A program made the position numbers and the translations under genes. A DNA stretch of 64,000 nucleotides, taken from NCBI GenBank assembly GCA_020683205.1, contig CP085689.1, forward strand, positions 1,054,001-1,118,000. Direction: 5' to 3'. Position 1 is the stretch's first letter, and each line of letters opens with the position of its first letter. Positions 28,453-35,922 of this stretch are shown here, piece by piece. The notes beneath the pieces were generated by a model, which was given only the letters and a program-made list of their open reading frames with translations, did not search any database and was not told where the DNA came from. This DNA comes from Lentisphaerae bacterium WC36. GTDB lineage: Bacteria; Verrucomicrobiota; Lentisphaeria; Victivallales; SZUA-371.

Positions 28453-29391
28453 ATGAAATTACATGAAAAAGAGATGAGGACTGTATATGCAGAAACTTTA
28501 AATGAACTCATTTCTCAAAATAAGAATATCTTCTGCTTAGAGGCTGACTTAGCTAAAGCAACAGGAACGAATCCTATTGTTAGTGAAACATACCCTAATA
28601 ATTTTATTAATGTTGGTGTAGCAGAGGCTAATATGATTGGAGTTGCAGCGGGGTTAGCTGTTGATGGAAAAGTGCCATTTTGTGCAAGTTTTAGCTGTTT
28701 TGCTTCAAGAAGAGTTTATGATCAAATAACTTTAAGTGTGGCATATGCTAATACAAACGTAAAAATTATTGGTGCAGCCCCAGGGGTAACTCAAGGTCCT
28801 AATGGTGGGACGCATATGTGTTTTCAGGATTTAGCAATTATGCGAGCTATGCCCAATATGCAGGTATTAAGCCCCTGTGATGTTTATGAATTAAAATCAA
28901 TGTTATATTATATGGCAAATACATATGGTGGCATGTATATGCAATTAGTACGTCCAAAGGTAATTCCAATTTTTGATGAAAATTATCAATATGAGCATGG
29001 CAAAGCAGTAAAAATTTCTGAGGGGAGTGATGTAACAATAGTTACAACTGGTTTTATGACTCATATTGCTAAGCAAGCTGTTGATGAGTTAAAAGAAGAG
29101 AATATTAATGTTGAATTACTTCATTATCCATGTATTAAACCATTCGATGATGAAAGTTTAATTAGTTCTGCAAAAAAAACAAAAACAGTTATCACTGTTG
29201 AAAACCAAAGCGTTATTGGTGGGATAGGCGGAGCCGTTTGTGAAATTCTTAGTGAAAATTTGCCAACTAGAGTAAAACGTCTTGGGATTCCTGATAAGTT
29301 TGGAGAAGTAGCTTCAGCAAAATATTTATTTGATAAATATATTTTTGGGCTTGAAGGTATTAAACAAGCGTGCAGAGAGATGAAAAAATGA
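28453..29391 (+). CDS. Transketolase, C-terminal half
   Basis: A 312-residue pyrimidine-binding and C-terminal half of a split transketolase. It has EADLAKATGTNPI, the catalytic-type NVGVAEANMIGVAAGLAVDG (the Glu that activates thiamine), ASRRVYDQI, and GAAPGVTQGPNGGTHMCFQD. AAGGA lies 10 bases before the ATG. The stop overlaps the RpiB start by 4 bases (ATGA), so the three enzymes are likely made in step. Similar split proteins can also be annotated as DXS-like, but the pentose operon supports transketolase. Confidence 0.92.
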   Translation: MKLHEKEMRTVYAETLNELISQNKNIFCLEADLAKATGTNPIVSETYPNNFINVGVAEANMIGVAAGLAVDGKVPFCASFSCFASRRVYDQITLSVAYANTNVKIIGAAPGVTQGPNGGTHMCFQDLAIMRAMPNMQVLSPCDVYELKSMLYYMANTYGGMYMQLVRPKVIPIFDENYQYEHGKAVKISEGSDVTIVTTGFMTHIAKQAVDELKEENINVELLHYPCIKPFDDESLISSAKKTKTVITVENQSVIGGIGGAVCEILSENLPTRVKRLGIPDKFGEVASAKYLFDKYIFGLEGIKQACREMKK

Positions 29392-29822
29392 AAATAGCAA
29401 TTGGTAGCGATCATGCTGGTTTTAAGTATAAACAAATTTTAATAAAGTATTTAAAAAGCACTAATATTGAGGTAACTGATTTTGGAACTCACTCAGATGA
29501 AATGTGTGATTATCCAGATATTATTCGTCCAATAGCTGAAAATGTAGCATCTGGAGCTTACGATACAGGAATTATTTTAGGTGGAAGTGGCAATGGTGAA
29601 GCAATAGTTGCAAATAAAGTTAAGGGAGTTCGTTGTGCTTTGTGTTGGGATGAATATACTGCTCAAAAAGCTAAAGAGCATAATAATGCCAATATGATAT
29701 CTATTGGAGAAAGAACCGTTTCAATTGAAATGGCAAAAAAAATAGTTGAAACGTTCCTATATAGTAATTTTAGTGGTGGGCGGCATCAAATTCGCGTTAA
29801 TAAAATAGTTATTTCAGAGTAA
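29388..29822 (+). CDS. rpiB: RpiB-type ribose/ribulose 5-phosphate isomerase
   Basis: A 144-residue RpiB/LacAB-family enzyme that interconverts ribulose 5-phosphate and ribose 5-phosphate. I chose the ATG at 29388, which overlaps the upstream stop; an alternative GTG 18 bases earlier is less likely. D8 and H9 (GSDHAGF) and HNNANMISIGERT are family hallmarks. The active-site loop reads LGGSGNGEAIVANK. The Cys used as base in E. coli RpiB is replaced by Gly (residue 66), and a Glu is present at residue 71. That is the pattern of the mycobacterial type, where Glu is the base. It is last in the operon, followed by a terminator. Some relatives act on allose 6-phosphate, but the neighbours favour pentose. 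Confidence 0.93.
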   Translation: MKIAIGSDHAGFKYKQILIKYLKSTNIEVTDFGTHSDEMCDYPDIIRPIAENVASGAYDTGIILGGSGNGEAIVANKVKGVRCALCWDEYTAQKAKEHNNANMISIGERTVSIEMAKKIVETFLYSNFSGGRHQIRVNKIVISE

Positions 29823-29836
29823 TATTTTAAAATTAA

Positions 29837-29876
29837 AAAAATATCCTAGTGAAATAAATCATTAGGATATTTTTGT
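29837..29876. terminator. Bidirectional terminator, end of pentose operon
   Basis: AAAAATATCCTA (29837-29848) pairs with TAGGATATTTTT (29863-29874) in a 12-bp stem with T runs on both strands. It sits between the convergent rpiB and the minus-strand glycosidase-like gene. Confidence 0.88.
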
Positions 29877-29884
29877 ATGTTATA

Positions 29885-32641
29885 TTATTTTTTCTTTAAC
29901 CAAATAATATAGCCTTGATTAGGCTTTAAACTAATTGACTGGTCAAAACTAAATTCTTTGGCATCTTGAATGCGGTTTAATTTAGGAGCAACTAGTTTAT
30001 AGTCATTTTTATTTAAACCTAATTTATCAAAATCAATTGCTAATTTTACATCTGCATTATCTTTTTTGTTCCAGTTGATAACTGTAAATAATGCACCATC
30101 ATTTTTAACAAATGAACTTAATTTAATATTTTTGTTTCCAGTGCAATCCTTAATTGGATTTGTTGTATCCCAGTAACCAAAGAATGTTGATTTTTCAATG
30201 CCAAAGTCATTCCATAATTTCCAAGTTTCTTGAGGGAATGTTCTACCCCATCCAAGACGTTGTCCCATTCCGAATAACATTCCTTTTGCTGGCACATGGC
30301 TACCCATTAGTTCTCCCATTAATCCAAATGGAATTCCAGATATTTCTATTAACCAGTAATCTGGAGATACTGATTCGTAACGACGACCAGCAAAGCCTTC
30401 ACCATACCATAATTTATCGAAATATGGATAGTTTGGCATATAATAGTAAGCAGAATTAGTACGACCAGCTAAATAGCTTCTATGATTCCAAGAATGAGCA
30501 TCTATAATGCTATTTGGGTTGTTCTCTAATAAAACTTTGCGCACACGTTTAAATCCATTTCTACTTAAAGATGTATCATCAATATACAAACCATCAATAT
30601 TTGTATTTTTAACGGTATATTTCAAGCCTTCGATGTAATAATTTTCTAAGCGTGAATCTGGAGTTGTAATAACCGCTAAGTCAAGTAAACCTTTATATCG
30701 CCCTTTTAATACTTCACGCCATGCAGGAATGAAATTTTCACCTAAGTTATCCAATAACCATTTATGAGGTCCTTTTTGATTTGTTACAGGTTTCGCATCT
30801 TTTCCTGGTCCAGGACAAATTATTTCGCCATTCATAGCATGGAAAGCAAAAAACTCTGGTATATTGTTTGTTATTTCACGAGTTGTGTAATAAATTTTCA
30901 CTTTCATGTCATTTTCATGAGCTTGTTTTACATATTTTTTCAAAATCGGCATAGATTCGTCATAATATGGGTAATTAATGGTTGGATTTGGCTCTTTATT
31001 ATGATGAATGTTTACTACATTTGCACCCTGTTCTTTGATCCATTTAAAATTCCAAAGTCGAGGATCGTCAACTTTTTGTCCCGGATGAAAGTACTTATTT
31101 TTAAAATGTTTAACCATATTAATTGGCTTGAATGGAGTAATAAAACAATCAAAATCATATTGTAAAGTTTCATTTGCTTTCATTGTTCTACTGCCACTAT
31201 ATGCTGTTGCTAAGGCTCCGTTAGAATTAGAATTAACTCTAATTCCACCTTTAGAACCATTGCCCCATGATTTAGGCTTGTTCAATGTGCGAAATTTATA
31301 ATATGCGTTAATTAATGGAGAATGATAGTTAGCTCCTTTTAAACGAACTTTTAAACCAGCGTTAATGTCTCCCATCCAAAAACCATCTTGATTTCTTCCT
31401 TCAGCCCACCATTTCCACGTTAGGTTTGGTTTTCTTAAACCACCTTCTTCTCCAATACCCATGAAGTATCTAGAAGCATTTTTGGTATATTGCATATCAA
31501 GAGCAATATCTTCAATTTCAATATTTTCGGTAGCTTTCATTTGGCATTTAAATTGCATGAAACCATCCATTTCTAGGCGACCTTTAACTATTAAAGTCAT
31601 TTCCTTTGCTGTGCTAATTGCAGTCCAACATACAGCGCCAGCAGTTTCTTTTGTAAATTTAAAGCTTTTAGGAGTGAAATTTAATGCACCTTTATTTGTT
31701 AATACTTTGAATGAAAATGGTTTTTCTAAAATATTTTTAGCTTCTGAGGTAATTGCAGTATTACTTGAGTTGAAAAATGATTGAATTTGTTTTGGGATAC
31801 CTATATTTGTTAAACTTACATTTCTTCCTAAAATAGCCAATTCATTTGTTGCTTTATTTACTTGAATTGCAGTGAATGGTTCAATTAATTCATTAGTATC
31901 TTGTTCTGCAATTGAGTTTAACCAACGCAAGCGAGAAAGGCGTTGAGATTCATCATCACCATGATTTGCGAGCATTTCTCCATCTACATTTATTTGAATA
32001 TTTACTGGGACAACATTTCCATTTAAATCTGTAACGGTAATTTTTCCCTTATATGATCCTTGAGCATACTGGGGAATTTGAATACCAACGTACATTGGTT
32101 GGATATAATCTTTTTTTAGGTTAACATTTTTAGTGAATTTTTCACCTAAAAAATTTGTTCCGCCTAAATTAAAACATTGAAATGCATTTTTTGTGATAAT
32201 GCTGTTATTTCGAGTGCTTTTCAAGTCTTCAAAATTTAATTGAATATTTTTAATATCTTTTGTGCTATATAGACCCAAATAAAAAACGTAATATTCATTT
32301 GGTTGAGCCTTCCCAATAAACTTTTCTAAATTATTTCCATCGTTATTAATCCATAGTTTAGGGAATTTATTTTTAAGCTTAACTTGTTGAAGTCTATCGC
32401 CACCAAAAACATATAAATCACGTTTGAATTTTTTTGTAAAGTTTGCAACTTCATTTTCTGTTGCATATTCATCCATAATGGTTTTTTTAACTGGATTATA
32501 GACTGTTTTTAGAGCTTCTTGCTCAGGCATGTTATAGTCATCAGCATCAGTACCTGTTGTTTCTGTAACAAGTTCAGCTTGTAAGCTCATTAGACTGATT
32601 GCAGTTGATGACATGAGTAACATTTTTAATCTCTTTCTCAT
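29885..32641 (-). CDS. Secreted GH123-like putative glycoside hydrolase
   Basis: A 918-residue exported protein. I chose the ATG at 32641 because GGAG sits 7 bases upstream; a four-codon longer start has no ribosome site. It has a signal peptide (KMLLMSSTAISLMSLQA), a beta-rich N-terminal region (about 30-500), then a TIM-barrel-like half. The barrel part includes GANVVNIHHNKEPNP, NDMKVKIYYTTREI, a strand ending in two Asp (NIDGLYIDDTSLSRNG), and a C-terminal beta domain ending in a typical SLKPNQGYIIWLKK. The layout resembles the DUF6067/GH123 N-terminal family of putative glycosidases. The Asp pair at the strand end is a plausible catalytic region. Substrate is unknown. It is convergent with the pentose operon and divergent from a GH172 gene, so a shared glycan target is possible. 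Confidence 0.75.
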   Translation of the reverse strand: MRKRLKMLLMSSTAISLMSLQAELVTETTGTDADDYNMPEQEALKTVYNPVKKTIMDEYATENEVANFTKKFKRDLYVFGGDRLQQVKLKNKFPKLWINNDGNNLEKFIGKAQPNEYYVFYLGLYSTKDIKNIQLNFEDLKSTRNNSIITKNAFQCFNLGGTNFLGEKFTKNVNLKKDYIQPMYVGIQIPQYAQGSYKGKITVTDLNGNVVPVNIQINVDGEMLANHGDDESQRLSRLRWLNSIAEQDTNELIEPFTAIQVNKATNELAILGRNVSLTNIGIPKQIQSFFNSSNTAITSEAKNILEKPFSFKVLTNKGALNFTPKSFKFTKETAGAVCWTAISTAKEMTLIVKGRLEMDGFMQFKCQMKATENIEIEDIALDMQYTKNASRYFMGIGEEGGLRKPNLTWKWWAEGRNQDGFWMGDINAGLKVRLKGANYHSPLINAYYKFRTLNKPKSWGNGSKGGIRVNSNSNGALATAYSGSRTMKANETLQYDFDCFITPFKPINMVKHFKNKYFHPGQKVDDPRLWNFKWIKEQGANVVNIHHNKEPNPTINYPYYDESMPILKKYVKQAHENDMKVKIYYTTREITNNIPEFFAFHAMNGEIICPGPGKDAKPVTNQKGPHKWLLDNLGENFIPAWREVLKGRYKGLLDLAVITTPDSRLENYYIEGLKYTVKNTNIDGLYIDDTSLSRNGFKRVRKVLLENNPNSIIDAHSWNHRSYLAGRTNSAYYYMPNYPYFDKLWYGEGFAGRRYESVSPDYWLIEISGIPFGLMGELMGSHVPAKGMLFGMGQRLGWGRTFPQETWKLWNDFGIEKSTFFGYWDTTNPIKDCTGNKNIKLSSFVKNDGALFTVINWNKKDNADVKLAIDFDKLGLNKNDYKLVAPKLNRIQDAKEFSFDQSISLKPNQGYIIWLKKK

Positions 32642-33342
32642 TTTTTTCTCCATTTTTATTAGTTTTCTTTTTTGACTAAATTAAAAATAACAAAAATTAC
32701 ATTTCCCATATCATATTTTATATATTTACTTATATCTGTTATTTTTCGAAAAACAATTTTTTTTATAGATTTTCTCCATATTATTGTTATAAATTAGATT
32801 GGATACAACTTCTATTTACTTATCAATCATTGTTTAAAAAGTTTTATATAGTATTATTCCTGCTCAAGTTTAATTAATAGGTTTTTAATTTAAAAAAATA
32901 AGATATAGTTAATATGAATTAATTTTTTGGTTAATTACAATCATCTATTTTCTTTGCATATTTAATGAAATTATATCTCTTATATTCTTTAAAATGTAAC
33001 AATATAATACTACATAATTAACGTATATAAGTCATAAAAGAAGTTTAACCTCTACAAAAATATATTATTTTTCGCATTTTATTAACGCTAAAGAAAGCCC
33101 TATGTCATATATTAAATTTAGATATAATTTAGTTTTGAGATAAAATTTAACTGGAGTTTATGATGTAATATTGTTTAATAATTAAGATAGACCAAAATAT
33201 GCCAGAAGTTTTGTTAATTGAAAGTTTTATATAGTAAAAAATAAAAATTAATCTTGAAGAGTGTATTTTTGCGACTATAATAGGTAATAATGCGACAATC
33301 GTGTTATTAAGTAAACTTATTCAATGAATAAAGGAAAAAGAA
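32642..33342. other. Divergent intergenic region with GH172 promoter
   Basis: About 700 very AT-rich bases. It contains a 16-base direct repeat AAAGTTTTATATAGTA at 32838-32853 and 33221-33236; the second copy sits just upstream of the GH172 promoter (33254-33281). No gene or clear terminator was seen. Confidence 0.6.
33254..33297 (+). promoter_or_regulatory. Promoter and shared box of the GH172 gene
   Basis: -35 TTGAAG (33254-33259), a 16-base spacer, -10 TATAAT (33276-33281), then AGGTAATAATGCGACA (33282-33297). This matches the pentose operon promoter at 20525-20568 in spacing, -10, downstream box (14 of 16) and the upstream AAATAAAAATTAA tract. Confidence 0.8.
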
Positions 33343-34866
33343 ATGAAAAAAATTTTAAAAAAATTATTTTTGCCTAGCTTATGTATGCTAGCCACTGTTC
33401 CAGTTGTGGTTTTTAGTAATGTCACAGTTAGTGGTGAACTCCAAAGAATGAGTTCGGCTGACCATTTATACAGACCTCAACAACATCGCTTAATTCAGTA
33501 TTCAGGTTTTTCTAGAAAAGGGGGTAATCCTGATCGTTTTGATTGTTTATATATTGAAGATGGTTGGCGTGTTGTTGCCGATCATGAAGGTCCAGGAGTT
33601 GTAAGTAGAATTTGGACTACCCATGGTCATAAGTGGAGAGATATAAAAGTTGAACTTGACGGAAAGGTAATTTTTGAAGGAAATGCAAGTAAATTCTTTG
33701 GTCAACAGAAATATCCGTTTATGTCACCTTTCACTCAAATACGTTCAGCAGATAAAGGTGGCGCGACTATTGAAGGTGAAAAGCCAGGTTTAAAAAATTG
33801 GGGTGTTAGCTATCTACCTATGCCGTTTCAAAGTCGCTTTCGGTATATGCAGCGTGATAAAATATACGCTAATATTAACATTAAAGAATTAAAAAAATCT
33901 GTAAAAGTTCAATCATTTAATGATACTGATTTTAATAAAATAAAAGATATTTATGATTATACTTCAAAATTATGGACAAGGACCAAAATTTACGAATCAG
34001 AGCTTAATAATTATGAAAAAGTATCTAAAAAAATAAAAATTAGACCTTGGTCAAAAAAAGCGACAACTTTTTCATTAAACGGAGGACCATCAATTATTCG
34101 TGCAATTCGAGTTAAGGCTAATCACAATACTGATATGGATGACCTGCAAATGACAATAAAGTGGGATGATAGTGATAATACTTCATTCAAAACATATTTA
34201 GGTCGTGGCTTTGGTTCAAGAAATGAGAGAACATTTGCTACTGGTAAAGATAATAATGGTTGGAGATATTTATATTTACCAATGCCTTTTAATGAATCTG
34301 CTCAATTTAAATTTAAATCTTCTTCTCAACGAGTTGTTACATTAAATATTGATTTTTATATTGAGCGCGTTAAAAAACTTCCAAAAGATTTTTTGTATTT
34401 AAATTGTTATGCTAATGAAGGAGTTTTTCTTTCAAAAATTGACAAGTTTGATTTTCCAAATCTTCCACTTAAAGATTTTTATTACCATAACGGATATACT
34501 GCGTTAAATGTGAAAGGGTATGGGCATATTGTGGCTTATATGGACTTATTTGAGTGTCAACCAGAACTTGATGAACATATTTTTTTCGATGAAGAGAAGG
34601 AATTTCCTAAAAATTCTTGGAATGGAACTGGTCATGAAGATCTTTTTGATATGGCATGGGGGCATAAATCACACTCAGCTCCTATGACGTCGGGAGGAAG
34701 TGAAAAAATGCAGGAAGTTAATGTTAAATTATTTTGGAATGATCCTATGACTTTTCAAACTGCGATTAAGTTTAATTGGGAATGGGCTTATAAATTTGGA
34801 ATAAATCCACCACTTGATGCAAATTTTGCTTCGGTAGTTTATTGGTACGGAGCTAATCAAGAGTAA
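33343..34866 (+). CDS. Exported GH172 (DUF2961) family protein
   Basis: A 507-residue exported protein with ribosome site AAAGGA and a signal peptide (FLPSLCMLATVPVVVFS). It shows DUF2961/GH172 landmarks: an early DADHEGPG-like segment (VVADHEGPGVVSRIWTTHG), FMSPFTQ, YLPMPFQSRFRY, HNTDMDDLQMTIKWDD and the late WNGTGHEDLFDMAWG, corresponding to the family's GTGxEDYF stretch. GH172 includes difructose-dianhydride I hydrolases and exo-alpha-D-arabinofuranosidases acting on D-arabinan, and works as oligomers. Here export plus a promoter shared with the pentose operon suggest release of D-arabinose (or a related furanoside) for import. The specificity is inference. It is a single-gene unit closed by a terminator at 35009-35049. 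Confidence 0.85.
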   Translation: MKKILKKLFLPSLCMLATVPVVVFSNVTVSGELQRMSSADHLYRPQQHRLIQYSGFSRKGGNPDRFDCLYIEDGWRVVADHEGPGVVSRIWTTHGHKWRDIKVELDGKVIFEGNASKFFGQQKYPFMSPFTQIRSADKGGATIEGEKPGLKNWGVSYLPMPFQSRFRYMQRDKIYANINIKELKKSVKVQSFNDTDFNKIKDIYDYTSKLWTRTKIYESELNNYEKVSKKIKIRPWSKKATTFSLNGGPSIIRAIRVKANHNTDMDDLQMTIKWDDSDNTSFKTYLGRGFGSRNERTFATGKDNNGWRYLYLPMPFNESAQFKFKSSSQRVVTLNIDFYIERVKKLPKDFLYLNCYANEGVFLSKIDKFDFPNLPLKDFYYHNGYTALNVKGYGHIVAYMDLFECQPELDEHIFFDEEKEFPKNSWNGTGHEDLFDMAWGHKSHSAPMTSGGSEKMQEVNVKLFWNDPMTFQTAIKFNWEWAYKFGINPPLDANFASVVYWYGANQE

Positions 34867-35175
34867 CAAAGAATTTGAATTTTTATAGAAAAAATATATA
34901 ATGCCGCCATATTTTAGGGAGGCATTATTGTGTATAAAAAAACGAAATAAAGATAAAACTTAACTTTAAAAAAATAAAGAGTTGTGTTTATATTGCGCAA
35001 AATAGGGTGGGGGGACAAAATAAAAAATTATTTATAGTCCTCCCTTTTTATTTATAAAAATGATAAAAATTAATAATGATTTTCCGATTTGCTGATTTAA
35101 TAGTTGAGTGTTATTATCTATTTAAAAATATATTTTGTAAAATTAATGTGTTAATTTTTTAACATTTTTTAAACA
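34867..35175. other. Convergent intergenic region
   Basis: 309 bases between the convergent GH172 and DUF4159 genes. It contains a weak hairpin ATAATGCC/GGCATTAT (34898-34905 with 34921-34928) and the terminator at 35009-35049. No gene was seen. Confidence 0.55.
35009..35049 (+). terminator. Terminator after the GH172 gene
   Basis: GGGGGGAC (35009-35016) pairs with GTCCTCCC (35037-35044) with one wobble, followed by TTTTTATTT. Confidence 0.8.
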
Positions 35176-35907
35176 CTAATTATTCATCATATATAAGTAA
35201 ATATTAGTTCCTAGTCTAAACGATGCATTTTTATATCTTCTTGTTGCTGGATATTCTACTCCAGCCCAGGCGCAATGTATATCACTTCCTGATAAAACAG
35301 CTATTAGGCGGCCTTTATTGTATGCAAGGGTTAAACCTGTATTTATGCCTTGCCAGTGAACCCAACGTTTATATTTATAGTAATAACTTAAAATTTCATG
35401 ATCTGTATAATATGAATTTAATACAACTTCAGGAAATAATATTTTCAGAATTTTTATCATGCCCGTGTAGTAAAGATTACCACCTCTATAAACACAATCA
35501 TCAACCCAAATTATTCCTCCTCTAAGCATATATTCTTTAAGATTTCTCAGTTCGATTCTTGCAACATCTGGAGCATGCTCATTTTGCAAAAAAATTACAG
35601 GAAAGGCAACCATATGGTCAAGTTTTCTAAGCGATACAACATTCCAATCTTGTAACATATTTACGCTTGTTTTAGCACTTAAATATTGTATAAAGCGTAA
35701 ATCTGCAAAAGGAAATTGGTGCCAATACCATTTGCTTTTATCCCAGGATTCGCTTTTTCCTTTCATTTTTCCTCTCGCCCAAGAAGTTCTGCTGCCTCTT
35801 TTTGATTCATATGCGTTAAATCTATAATCATTATTAGTTGATTCTGCGAAAACTGAAAATTGTACCATAACTATTGTTAAAAAAAGTATAATTTTAAATT
35901 TTTTCAT
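35176..35907 (-). CDS. DUF4159 family exported protein, last gene of Bat operon
   Basis: A 243-residue exported protein with signal peptide (IILFLTIVMVQFSVFA). It matches the DUF4159 layout commonly found at the end of MoxR/Bat operons: FPFADLRFIQYLSAKT, LRNLKEYMLRGGIIWVDDC (the conserved GGxxWVDD strand) and ILKILFPEVVLNSYYTDHEI. The fold resembles class-I glutamine amidotransferases but without a catalytic Cys triad. Its biochemical role is unknown; the operon suggests envelope maintenance. It starts 15 bases after the vWA protein's stop, with AGGA upstream. Confidence 0.85.
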   Translation of the reverse strand: MKKFKIILFLTIVMVQFSVFAESTNNDYRFNAYESKRGSRTSWARGKMKGKSESWDKSKWYWHQFPFADLRFIQYLSAKTSVNMLQDWNVVSLRKLDHMVAFPVIFLQNEHAPDVARIELRNLKEYMLRGGIIWVDDCVYRGGNLYYTGMIKILKILFPEVVLNSYYTDHEILSYYYKYKRWVHWQGINTGLTLAYNKGRLIAVLSGSDIHCAWAGVEYPATRRYKNASFRLGTNIYLYMMNN

Positions 35908-35922
35908 TTTATTTATCCTAAG

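Noticed and set aside
20733-29822. A standard L-arabinose operon (araA, araB, araD)
   Set aside because: No AraD is present; RpiB and transketolase follow the kinase, and the isomerase looks more like FucI-type than true AraA. L-arabinose is still possible if AraD is encoded elsewhere.
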